7,563 nucleotides of DNA from Deltaproteobacteria bacterium (GTDB lineage Bacteria; Desulfobacterota_B; Binatia; UBA9968), in the NCBI GenBank assembly GCA_005879255.1, contig VBKY01000355.1:6668-14230 (forward strand), given 5' to 3'. Shown here in pieces: positions 1-5,224 of this stretch. The position numbers and the translations under genes are program-made. How positions within the stretch are numbered: position 1 is the first letter of the stretch; each line of letters starts with the position of its first letter. The notes beneath the pieces are model-generated. The model was not told the DNA's origin and searched no databases. It saw only the letters and a program-made list of their open reading frames with translations.

Positions 1-1
1 C

Positions 2-190
2 TACAGTGAGGATTTACCGATTGACTACTGGCTGCATAACGTCAACGGGCAGTGGAAAGTACACAATATGGTTATCGATCAGGTGGATATCGTAAAGAAT
101 GTTCGCGCGCAATTCGACCGTGTAATCGACAGATCCTCGCTTCAGGAGCTGCTCCAAAAGGTCAAAGATCAGAATCCGCGGTCAAGCTAG
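2..190 (+). CDS. mlaC: MlaC-type phospholipid-transport substrate-binding protein, C-terminal fragment
   Basis: This is the last 62 residues of a gene that begins before the window. It reads ...YWLHNVNGQWKVHNMVIDQV... and then an NVRAQFDRVI helix, and ends in KVKDQNPRSS with a TAG stop. The pattern 'x-x-G-x-W-K-V-x-(D/N)-(V/M)-x-I-D-x-V' followed by 'N-x-R-x-Q-F-x-R-(V/I)-I' is the standard C-terminus of the MlaC/Ttg2D family. These are periplasmic carriers that shuttle phospholipids between the outer-membrane MlaA complex and the inner-membrane MlaFEDB ABC transporter. The missing N-terminal part (about 130-150 residues in the family) would hold the signal peptide and most of the lipid pocket. 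mlaC usually lies at the end of an mla operon, which fits its being followed by a convergent gene. Family assignment is confident; whether the operon is complete cannot be seen. Confidence 0.85.
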   Translation, partial: YSEDLPIDYWLHNVNGQWKVHNMVIDQVDIVKNVRAQFDRVIDRSSLQELLQKVKDQNPRSS

Positions 191-245
191 GGTGAAGAAG
201 GCACTCGCTGATGACGATCCACTGGAGTTCGTAGAAATGTGTCGA

Positions 246-268
246 GCGACGCGATAGCATCGCGTCGC
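246..268. terminator. 10-bp perfect hairpin between convergent genes, possible bidirectional terminator
   Basis: GCGACGCGAT and ATCGCGTCGC form a perfect 10-bp stem around a 3-nt loop (agc). It lies 56 bases after the mlaC stop and 113 bases before the end of the convergent TAXI gene. No T-tract follows on either strand, so intrinsic termination is uncertain; it may instead stabilise 3' ends. The rest of the 191-381 gap shows no convincing gene. Confidence 0.4.
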
Positions 269-381
269 GGCGGAACTCGATGACTGCAGCGCAAAGCGCC
301 TCAACCCATCCTACGATGGAGTAGTTGTGGATTGAAATTCGGCGGTGCATGAAATTCAAAAAAGTAGCCAATCCCAAACCG

Positions 382-1347
382 TCACACCTTGAAGCCATGC
401 TCTCGGTACCACTTCTCAGCGCCGGGGTGGAGCGGGACGTCGCGCGGTGTCGCGTCGGTGTTTTCGCCTAACTGGCCGACGCCAGTGTAGGAATCTTCCC
501 AGTAGATTTGCTCTTTGCGCGCCATGATCGCGTCACAGATTTTGTAGGCGTCATCGTCGGGCAGCGCGGCGCGGGTGTAGATCGGCCAGCCGCTGTAATC
601 GATGCAGGTGTGCTCTTCTGTCAAATTCTTATAGCGGCCGGGCTTGATCGTGTACTTGCGCCAGCCCAGCTCGTCGACCAGATGTTTAAAGGCAAAATCG
701 TCTAGCGTCATTGGCTTCATCCCCGCGGCGAGCGCTTCGTTGAACCATAAAACCAGTCCTTCGTCGAAGATGGCGTCGATGGTGCCTTCACGGATCGCCT
801 TCATGCGCCGCTCGTCGCCGGGGCCGCCGTTGAGCTGCAGGCTGCCTCCCCAGGATTCGATGTCCTTGACCGTCATGCCGTACGCCGCGAGGGTTTGGTC
901 GAGGAGAACACGCGTCGAATGAGTGGCGTCTTCGCGGATCGATAGGCGCAGCGGATATTTTTTTTCTTTGATCTGCGCCAGCGACTTGAGACCCGTGCGC
1001 GGATGGATCATGTAGACAAAATGATCCAACGATGGATAGACGGCGATGATTCGCACCGGGAGCGGCTGCGGAAACAAACCCGTGCCGCGATAAGCCTGGG
1101 TTAGCAGGCCGGACGGGTTGATCATCGCCGCTTCCAGCTCATTTCGGCACACCGCGTGCGCCAGGATCGGCGAGCCCGTCGACAAGCGCAGCCAGGGCTT
1201 GAAACTTTCGTTTGAGCCGCTGCCGACGGCAATGCACATATCGCGCGGTCCGTAGTACGGCGTGTTTGGATTGCCGGCGATATGCAGGCCGATTTCCCAA
1301 AGCATCAAAGCGCGCTGAAAGTTTGCGCCGCGGGGAAGGGGTTCCAT
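382..1347 (-). CDS. TAXI-family (TRAP-type) solute-binding protein lacking a signal peptide
   Basis: The 321-residue protein has the fold signature of TAXI solute receptors, which in the family bind small acids or amino acids for TRAP transporters. Visible hallmarks are an early glycine/serine turn (AVGSGSNESF, about residues 41-50), a mid-domain 'GLKSLAQIKEKKYPLRLSIRE' type segment, 'GTIDAIFDEGL', and the C-terminal 'PLHPGAEKWYREHG' typical of the family. The start is well supported: upstream on the coding strand is TGGAGGACACTC then ATG, a strong ribosome-binding site. The N-terminus MEPLPRGANFQRALMLWEIG is not a signal peptide, whereas classical TAXI receptors are exported. No TRAP membrane (dctM/dctQ-like) gene is adjacent. 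It could be a cytoplasmic binding or sensor protein, or a paralogue exported another way; the ligand is not predictable. Confidence 0.8.
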   Translation of the reverse strand: MEPLPRGANFQRALMLWEIGLHIAGNPNTPYYGPRDMCIAVGSGSNESFKPWLRLSTGSPILAHAVCRNELEAAMINPSGLLTQAYRGTGLFPQPLPVRIIAVYPSLDHFVYMIHPRTGLKSLAQIKEKKYPLRLSIREDATHSTRVLLDQTLAAYGMTVKDIESWGGSLQLNGGPGDERRMKAIREGTIDAIFDEGLVLWFNEALAAGMKPMTLDDFAFKHLVDELGWRKYTIKPGRYKNLTEEHTCIDYSGWPIYTRAALPDDDAYKICDAIMARKEQIYWEDSYTGVGQLGENTDATPRDVPLHPGAEKWYREHGFKV

Positions 1348-1381
1348 GAGTGTCCTCCAGTGACAAAGAAATTGTCGCGTT

Positions 1382-1411
1382 ACCTTATTGATGTGTGCGT
1401 GCTTGTGTCAA
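1382..1411 (-). promoter_or_regulatory. Possible sigma70-type promoter for the TAXI gene
   Basis: On the minus strand a perfect TTGACA (plus-strand 1406-1411) is followed after 18 bases by TAAGGT (1382-1387), 34 bases before the ATG. The -35 is consensus and the -10 matches at only three of six positions. The same TTGACA-N18-TAAGsT layout precedes the PhnD-like gene, which raises confidence a little. Confidence 0.35.
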
Positions 1412-1472
1412 TAGCAGTTCCTCCCCACTGGGAGCAGATCGAGGTGAGAGTCGAGCCGTGTCTATTCTAGAT

Positions 1473-1496
1473 ACCCTCGCCCGTGAGCGTGAGGGT
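1473..1496. repeat. Small inverted repeat in the PhnD-TAXI intergenic gap
   Basis: ACCCTC (1473-1478) and GAGGGT (1491-1496) form a 6-bp stem that GC/GC pairing can extend inward. It lies in the 277-base gap downstream of the PhnD-like gene and upstream of the TAXI promoter. No T-tract follows in the minus direction. It could be a decayed intergenic palindromic repeat or a weak terminator. Nothing else is recognisable in 1412-1624. Confidence 0.3.
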
Positions 1497-1624
1497 GATC
1501 CGCCCATGGAGGATGCGGGAGGAAAGGATGATGTTCTTATCAGCGAATCGAAACTGTTTCCGTGGATCGCGTCTTTGAACCTAATGCCATCCTTGTCGCA
1601 ACGGCAACTAGAACTGGACGGCGG

Positions 1625-2551
1625 TTATTTACTGCGCCGGGGGCGATACAATTCCACGAGCTTTCGCCTAACTATTTCCTCGCCTCCCGGCAGCAAATCA
1701 AATTTTGTCGTAGCATCGGTTTGTTGTAGGATTTTCTGCCCCTCTTCATTCTGATGCATACTAAGGAGAATTTCTTTGAGGCGATTGACCACGGGCTCCG
1801 GCAGATCCTTGCGCACCGATACGAGATGCCGAGGAACGGATTCGCTTTCACCAAGAATCGACAATGACGCTTTACTCGCCTCGTTTACTTTCCCATAGTC
1901 GTCGTTGCTGAACGCTCCCGCCCCCACCTTCTTTTTCAGCACGAGATTAAGCATGTTTGTGTCACTATTGGCGAATATGTAGCCAATTTCGTTGGTGGAA
2001 ACCCTACCATCGAGGCCGGGTTTTTCCACCACGGAAAATCCCTTCTTGAGCAGAAACAGTTTGGGCAGAAAATAACCGGAAGTCGAACCAGGGTCTTCGA
2101 AAGCAAGGATTTTGCCCCGCAGATCGTCGAGCCGCACGATACCGTTTTCTTTGCTGGTGAAAATCAGGCTTCGATATTCCGCAAGTCCACCTTTCCAACG
2201 CCTGACCAGTAATTTGGCGGCACCGAGTCGGTTTATAAGATAGGTCGCATAAGGGCTTTCCATATAGAAATCAACGCGCTTCTCATCGAGCAGTTTCATC
2301 ATCTGCCCCGTGGTGGGCGCGAGGGCAATCATTCCCTTGATTTCGCCCGGCGGCGAGAGCTTGCGTGCCGCATAATCCACCAGAGGATGAAAGCGTTCTT
2401 CCACCGGCTTCGCTGGCCCTTGGAAAACGAGTCCTAGTGTGAGCGGTTTAGTATTCAGCGTTTGTTTCGTTTGTGCTTCAGCTCTCACTATTGCGAGCAA
2501 GAGCGTGGCGACAAATAACGCCACGGAGACGAGAAGCGAAGGTTTTCTCAT
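1625..2551 (-). CDS. Exported PhnD-like phosphate/phosphite/phosphonate-type ABC transporter binding protein
   Basis: The 308-residue product starts at the ATG ending at 2551, preceded by GAGG and an 8-base spacer. A longer frame (to 2641) would start upstream of the likely transcription start and is not favoured. Residues 1-27 form a signal peptide (MRKPSLLVSVALFVATLLLA then ...RAEA, cleavage probably after AEA). The mature part carries LGLVFQGPAKPVEERFHPL, a 'DEKRVDFYMESPYATYL' segment and the diagnostic loop AFEDPGSTSGYFLP (about residues 140-155). In PhnD/PtxB-type receptors the S-T-S-G of that loop contacts the phosphoryl group. It therefore acts in the periplasm as a ligand-capture protein. 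No ATPase (phnC) or permease (phnE) gene adjoins it, so it is an orphan receptor that may serve a transporter elsewhere or a sensor. Family call is firm; ligand is open. Confidence 0.88.
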   Translation of the reverse strand: MRKPSLLVSVALFVATLLLAIVRAEAQTKQTLNTKPLTLGLVFQGPAKPVEERFHPLVDYAARKLSPPGEIKGMIALAPTTGQMMKLLDEKRVDFYMESPYATYLINRLGAAKLLVRRWKGGLAEYRSLIFTSKENGIVRLDDLRGKILAFEDPGSTSGYFLPKLFLLKKGFSVVEKPGLDGRVSTNEIGYIFANSDTNMLNLVLKKKVGAGAFSNDDYGKVNEASKASLSILGESESVPRHLVSVRKDLPEPVVNRLKEILLSMHQNEEGQKILQQTDATTKFDLLPGGEEIVRRKLVELYRPRRSK

Positions 2552-2630
2552 GATGGCAGCCTCAAACGAATGCACAAGCAATGAAAAAGTATTCTGACCG
2601 CAAGCCTTTTCTCGAATAAATGCCGCGCCG

Positions 2631-2660
2631 AGCTTAGACAAGTTGAAGTTGTTCTGTCAA
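2631..2660 (-). promoter_or_regulatory. Possible promoter for the PhnD-like gene
   Basis: On the minus strand TTGACA (plus-strand 2655-2660) is followed after 18 bases by TAAGCT (2631-2636). A start about 7 bases on would give a leader of roughly 70 bases before the ATG at 2551. It places the longer candidate start (2641) outside the transcript, supporting the shorter protein. Confidence 0.4.
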
Positions 2661-2733
2661 TGGAAAGAAACTATAGGCAATGTGATTTTGAATTGCAGAA
2701 GAAAACGTGGAAAGAGGATTGCTGCAGTGCGAG

Positions 2734-3090
2734 CTAGGTAAACTTGGGGAGCAGACGTTGAACGGTCGCGACTAAAGCCGATGGCCTAATAGGCTTCTGA
2801 AGAAAATCCGCCAATCCCTCCAAAATAATCTTTCCGGCATTCTCCGAGAGGTAACCGGAAATGAGAATTATCGGTGTCTTCGGCCATCTGGCACGAATGA
2901 AGCTGGCTAGATTGAGTCCATTTAGATTCGGTACCACCAGATCTGTAATTACAAGGTCGAAGCGCAATTTACTAAGTAACGCTAACGCCTGGGCTCCATC
3001 TCCCGTCTCCATGACTTCGTGGCCGTGGGCTCTTAGGAGTTGGCCAAACGCAAGCCGGGTTATGGCCTCGTCTTCAACGAGGAGAATCAT
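2734..3090 (-). CDS. Single-domain response regulator (REC domain only)
   Basis: The 118-residue protein is a complete receiver domain with no output domain. Acid-pocket residues E6 and D7 are in ILLVEDEA, the phospho-acceptor is D50 in LVITDLVVPNLNG, the conserved switch S78 is in PIILISGY, and the conserved K99 is in FLQKPIRP. It should be phosphorylated by a histidine kinase or phosphotransfer protein and signal by protein-protein contact, like CheY, CpdR or Spo0F. No kinase gene is in view, so the partner is unknown. The frame is closed by a TAG just upstream of the ATG, so the start is fixed unless a shorter one is used. A 182-base gap and a likely promoter separate it from the PhnD-like gene, so co-transcription is not required. 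The family call is very secure. Confidence 0.95.
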   Translation of the reverse strand: MILLVEDEAITRLAFGQLLRAHGHEVMETGDGAQALALLSKLRFDLVITDLVVPNLNGLNLASFIRARWPKTPIILISGYLSENAGKIILEGLADFLQKPIRPSALVATVQRLLPKFT

Positions 3091-3098
3091 ACTTTCAT

Positions 3099-3126
3099 AC
3101 TATATCTGGCCACAAATGCGAGACAA
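3099..3126 (-). promoter_or_regulatory. Candidate promoter for the response regulator, giving a near-leaderless mRNA
   Basis: On the minus strand TTGTCT (plus-strand 3121-3126), a 16-base spacer and TATAGT (3099-3104, five of six matches to the -10 consensus) end only 8 bases before the ATG at 3090. Transcription would begin at or very near the start codon, and no good Shine-Dalgarno is present, which together suggest leaderless translation. Confidence 0.4.
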
Positions 3127-3214
3127 GGGGGTTTGAAACTTTTACGTTTGGGTTAATCGGGGATGGTCAATCAAGTAAATTATTACCGTTGGCCAAAGTA
3201 GCCCACTACCAGAC

Positions 3215-3220
3215 TATAAC
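3215..3220 (+). promoter_or_regulatory. Candidate -10 element for the structured RNA / tRNA-Gln unit
   Basis: TATAAC matches the -10 consensus at five of six positions, and a start about 7 bases later (around 3227) would cover the structured region below. TTGGCC at 3189-3194 is the nearest -35-like sequence, but its 20-base spacing is longer than usual. Low confidence. Confidence 0.3.
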
Positions 3221-3226
3221 GGCTCG

Positions 3227-3396
3227 CAGGATCGAGTCTGGATGTTGCATCGATCGGGATAAGTCATTATTCTTAGATGCGATGAACATCATCGAGCAAC
3301 AGACCATGTAGCCCGCCTTCACATAGTTGAAGGCAGGCGGTGGTCTGCCTTCTGGAAGAGAGCCCCGGTAGGCATTGACCTGCTGGGGCTCTTTGC
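3227..3396 (+). ncRNA. Candidate structured RNA or tRNA-operon leader with alternative hairpins
   Basis: No protein frame fits this stretch, but it is dense in inverted repeats. An outer stem pairs GATGTT plus CATC (3241-3251) with GATG plus AACATC (3281-3290). A second, long imperfect hairpin pairs CAGACCA (3300-3306), GCC and GCCTTCA (3315-3321) with TGAAGGC (3328-3334), GGC and TGGTCTG (3341-3347). A competing hairpin uses the same bases differently: GAAGGCAGGC (3329-3338) with GTCTGCCTTC (3343-3352), ten pairs around a GGTG loop. The 14-bp terminator-like stem follows at 3359-3392. This could be an independent small RNA of about 170 nt or a leader controlling the tRNA genes that start 5 bases later. 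I do not recognise it as a known RNA family. Confidence 0.4.
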
Positions 3397-3400
3397 TTTT
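3359..3400 (+). terminator. Strong intrinsic-terminator-like hairpin abutting the tRNA-Gln genes
   Basis: AGAGCCCCGGTAGG (3359-3372) pairs with CCTGCTGGGGCTCT (3379-3392): 14 continuous pairs including two G-U, around a 6-nt loop, followed by TTGCTTTT. The T-rich tail runs into the first two bases of the tRNA gene at 3399. There is no room for a promoter between this stem and the tRNA, so the tRNA transcript must either start upstream and read through, or the stem is processed rather than terminating. Confidence 0.6.
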
Positions 3401-3473
3401 GGGGATCGTCTAATTGGTAGGACATCAGATTCTGAATCTGAGAATCCAGGTTCGACTCCTGGTCCCTAAGCCA
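3399..3473 (+). tRNA. tRNA-Gln, anticodon CTG, CCA encoded
   Basis: The full cloverleaf folds by eye. The acceptor is TTGGGGA (3399-3405) with TCCCTAA (3463-3469), with U1-A72 and U2-A71 pairs and one G-U. The D stem is GTC/GAC, and the anticodon stem TCAGA/TCTGA encloses loop TTCTGAA with anticodon CTG at 3432-3434. The T stem is CCAGG/CCTGG with loop TTCGACT; the discriminator is G3470 and CCA is encoded at 3471-3473. The weak U1-A72 first pair and G73 are known glutamine identity features. It decodes CAG. Confidence 0.95.
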
Positions 3474-3486
3474 GATCCTGTTATCT

Positions 3487-3561
3487 TTGGGGGTCGTCTA
3501 ATCGGTAGGACATCAGACTTTGAATCTGAAAATCTAGGTTCGAGACCTAGCCCCCAAGCCA
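3487..3561 (+). tRNA. tRNA-Gln, anticodon TTG, CCA encoded
   Basis: The acceptor TTGGGGG (3487-3493) pairs with CCCCCAA (3551-3557). The D stem is GTC/GAC, and the anticodon stem TCAGA/TCTGA holds loop CTTTGAA with anticodon TTG at 3520-3522. The T stem is CTAGG/CCTAG with loop TTCGAGA; the discriminator is G3558 and CCA is at 3559-3561. It lies 13 bases after the CTG isoacceptor and shares most of its D and anticodon arms, so the pair arose by duplication and is very likely one transcript. It decodes CAA (and CAG by wobble). Confidence 0.95.
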
Positions 3562-3570
3562 CAAAATCAA

Positions 3571-3740
3571 CTACTTAGAAGTGTCATCCTCGTCCGATGC
3601 ATCCGTTTTATATCCATTACCGAGCATATTCATAATTAAGAGATACCAACCAGGATAAACAAACAAAAAGGGAATGGCTCTAACATGAGGCCGTTCAACC
3701 GAAAGAAATTCTGACTTGGTTGGGGTGGCTCATCAGCCAT
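3571..3740 (-). pseudogene. Possible small membrane-protein gene with a one-base frame break
   Basis: On the minus strand an ATG at 3740 opens MADEPPQPSQNFF... and stops after 34 residues. The adjacent frame is open and reads ...SEFLSVERPHVRAIPFLF, VYPGWYLLIMNML and an acidic tail GYKTDASDEDDTSK, ending at TAG (3571-3573). Adding a single base near 3715-3722 would join the two into one 56-residue protein with a short N-terminus, one aromatic-rich hydrophobic segment and a charged tail. That organisation looks protein-like, and the hydrophobic/charged alternation is unlikely in random frames. No clear ribosome-binding site precedes 3740, and the C-terminal frame alone has only a late ATG (3633). 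I do not recognise a family. It may be a decayed gene, a sequencing error, or coincidence. Confidence 0.3.
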
Positions 3741-4080
3741 CGGCGTAATTAAAAGGAAAGCCCACCGAGACGGAGTGATGTCCTGAGGCGGGCAAAGCAC
3801 CTACCTCGCCAAATCAGAGAAGTCTTTCACAATCCATGAGCACTCTCCTCTCCATCTTGAATAGGGAAAAATATTTGATATGTCCCTTCTCCGCTTGCTG
3901 GCCGATTTACATTGGAAGGCCCACAAGAGGACGAGTGCAGAGAGTTCTTTGAAAGAGGTTTGCTGATGACGCTGCTAGGCTCTACGGGAGCAAAAAACGG
4001 TTCTAAGGACGCTTGGAACTTGTCCGGGTTTGAATCCGGGGGCTGGCTCCATCAGCAAATCTCAAAGAGAGGAGGTTTAC
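3741..4080. other. Gene-poor stretch with no confident feature
   Basis: About 340 bases between the small minus-strand frame and the first well-supported accessory gene. A plus-strand frame from an ATG at 3966 (GAGG seven bases upstream) gives a 61-residue MTLLGSTGAKNGSKDAW... product that would overlap the gene at 4081; I consider it weak. A sequence resembling a tRNA T-arm (CCGGGTTTGAATCC, from 4024) sits just before the gene at 4081 but no tRNA cloverleaf can be drawn. Short GC stems around 3780-3815 are possible but unconvincing. Confidence 0.4.
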
Positions 4081-4293
4081 ATGGTTATCCAAATGCTAAG
4101 CGTTTTCATTATTGGTGTTGCGGTCGGCGTCTATATCGGGGGTTCAAATGAAATGCGGCGAAACTTGGACAATCCTAATGATGGTCGATGGCAAAGAAAA
4201 AAACTGGTGCCAAAGGTGCAAAGCCTATCACGACCCGCCGAGCCCATCGAAACAAGAGGGATCTGGAGAAGATCCTTTGAAGTCGAAATCTGA
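4081..4293 (+). CDS. Small membrane protein of unknown function
   Basis: The start is well defined: AGAGAGGAGGTTTAC then ATG is the best ribosome-binding site in the accessory region. The 70-residue product has one N-terminal membrane helix (about residues 2-20, MVIQMLSVFIIGVAVGVYIG), followed by a polar and basic tail (SNEMRRNLDNPNDGRWQRKK...). The helix is not followed by a signal-peptidase site, so it is probably an inner-membrane anchor with the tail in the cytoplasm. From 4148 onward a different frame (next entry) is also open and protein-like, so the true C-terminus is uncertain. No family recognised; tiny anchored proteins of this form are common in phage and plasmid DNA. Confidence 0.5.
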   Translation: MVIQMLSVFIIGVAVGVYIGGSNEMRRNLDNPNDGRWQRKKLVPKVQSLSRPAEPIETRGIWRRSFEVEI

Positions 4294-4336
4294 CGACGTA
4301 AGAGCGACCAAGAGACCTGAAAGAGCCGACGGATGA
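4148..4336 (+). CDS. Small zinc-ribbon-like protein overlapping the preceding gene
   Basis: The 62-residue product starts at an ATG preceded by a G-rich GGGGG stretch about 5 bases upstream. Its N-terminal half reads MKCGETWTILMMVDGKEKNW then CQRCKAYHDP. Cys3, Cys21, Cys24 and perhaps His28 form a half-conventional zinc-ribbon pattern, with a 'V-D-G-K-E-K-x-W-C-x-x-C' strand-turn-knuckle typical of small metal-binding ribbons. The C-terminal half is hydrophilic and probably disordered (PSPSKQEGSGEDPLKSKS). It overlaps the 4081 gene by 146 bases in another frame, far more than normal coupling. Either one of the two is spurious beyond 4148, or the locus carries genuinely overlapping genes or a frameshift. 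Unknown function. Confidence 0.4.
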   Translation: MKCGETWTILMMVDGKEKNWCQRCKAYHDPPSPSKQEGSGEDPLKSKSDDVRATKRPERADG

Positions 4337-4453
4337 ATTTTAATCCGCGCTGCTGGTCCTATTTTTGCCGAACACAAGGCCCGTTCTGGTTAGGGGAAGC
4401 CAGCACTATTGCTCGAAAGGTTCCTGGCTCGGAAGAAGAAGGAGATACCAACC

Positions 4454-4676
4454 ATGATTGTAAAGATTGTTGACAAGAACGGACTACGGATCATCGAACG
4501 CAGGTACGACTACGCCAAACCACGCCGACATCTACAACCAGCTCACCGCGATCGATACCGTCCTGAAGGAGTTCCCAAATGAACCAATGCCCAAAATCCA
4601 GTTCAGACCGTCGCCAGATCCAACTGTGCGCCATACGGCTCCTCGCGACTTTTCGACGGAGGATTTCGATTTATGA
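4454..4676 (+). pseudogene. Small hypothetical gene that appears to need a frameshift
   Basis: GAAGGAGATACCAACC then ATG at 4454 is a clear start, giving MIVKIVDKNGLRIIERRYDY; this frame then turns arginine/proline-rich and stops at 4582. The next frame (+1) is open from 4464 and reads protein-like ...NAGTTTPNHADIYNQL, TAIDTVLKEFPNEPMPKIQF, ending FSTEDFDL with a TGA at 4674-4676. That TGA overlaps the ATG of the next gene (ATGA at 4673-4676), a classic translational-coupling junction, so the second frame is very probably translated. Its only in-frame start is TTG at 4467, without a Shine-Dalgarno. The simplest reading is one gene of about 73 codons interrupted by a one-base insertion or using +1 frameshifting around 4490-4510. 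No family recognised. Confidence 0.4.
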
Positions 4677-4981
4677 AGACCTTGTTGATTTCCTGTGTCC
4701 TTGTTGTGACGAGTTGCCTGACGAATGGGGCTTCTGCCGATGCCACACCGCCACAAGAGATAACTAAGCATTTCGCGCCCCAAGGCCAAATTGTCCAATA
4801 CGTGGAGCTTCAAAGTGAAGCAGGCCCAGTTTACGTCGGAGTGCTCCAATTCGGAGAATACTACTTAATTGCTTACATCTACTGGATTAAAAGCCGCCGG
4901 CATTTTGACGACAAGGATCTACTGGAAATCTTCGTTGTTGAAAACAACGTCCCCATCACCATCTGGCGACGCACGCCATAA
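4673..4981 (+). CDS. Small exported protein of unknown function
   Basis: The 102-residue product begins at ATG 4673, inside the stop of the preceding frame (ATGA), with GGAGGA about 8 bases upstream, so it is translationally coupled. Residues 1-23 (MKTLLISCVLVVTSCLTNG then ASA) form a signal peptide. VTSC at 12-15 could be a lipobox, while ASA-D is a plausible signal-peptidase I site; which applies cannot be decided here. The mature part is short, beta-rich and aromatic (VQYVELQSEAGPVYVGVLQF, then EYYLIAYIYW), ending with a basic patch and IWRRTP. It has the look of a small periplasmic or lipid-anchored beta protein. I do not recognise the family. No clear gene follows until the repeat at 5213. 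Confidence 0.6.
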   Translation: MKTLLISCVLVVTSCLTNGASADATPPQEITKHFAPQGQIVQYVELQSEAGPVYVGVLQFGEYYLIAYIYWIKSRRHFDDKDLLEIFVVENNVPITIWRRTP

Positions 4982-5212
4982 TCTCATCTACGGCGCAAAG
5001 CCGAAAAATCTACCGGGGACACTTTCAATGGAAAGCCAATCCCCGTTCACCATCTGTCCTGATTCTCTTCTGAAAGAAAGGGATAGAGAAAAGACTTCTT
5101 CTGGCGAATAGGTTTTAGAAAGCCCGGAAGCCCCGTTGAATGACGCTCTCTCAATTCTTCTCAAAGTAACTTCTGATAAGGAAGCGGGTCATTTAGCAAA
5201 GTCGGGCCGACA
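4982..5212. other. Intergenic stretch without a supported gene
   Basis: A 27-codon frame from ATG 5028 (MESQSPFTICPDSLLKERDR...) ends at 5111; a GGGGA lies 10 bases upstream, but size and composition give little support. No terminator-like stem with a T-tract was found after the exported-protein gene. Confidence 0.4.
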
Positions 5213-5224
5213 GGGAAAACGGGG

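Noticed and set aside
162..398. Minus-strand frame of 78 residues across the mlaC-TAXI gap
   Set aside because: It overlaps the ends of two convincing genes, has low protein-like character and contains the palindrome at 246-268.
508..922. Plus-strand frames inside the TAXI gene
   Set aside because: Antisense shadows of a GC-rich gene; no ribosome-binding site or recognisable domain.
1395..1754. Plus-strand frame of 119 residues over the PhnD 3' end
   Set aside because: It overlaps the well-supported PhnD-like gene antisense and shows no family pattern.
4010..4055. T-arm-like sequence and GGGGGCTGGCT resembling a tRNA end or a tmRNA 5' end
   Set aside because: The T stem does not pair correctly (CCGGG against CCGGG) and no acceptor or anticodon arms can be drawn.
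3966..4151. Plus-strand frame with an AAAAAAC slippery heptamer at 3992-3998
   Set aside because: A -1 slip leads at once to CGG TTC TAA, so no fusion with the next gene results; the +1 frame would be needed instead.
5028..5111. 27-codon plus-strand frame
   Set aside because: Too short, weak ribosome-binding site, no neighbour coupling.
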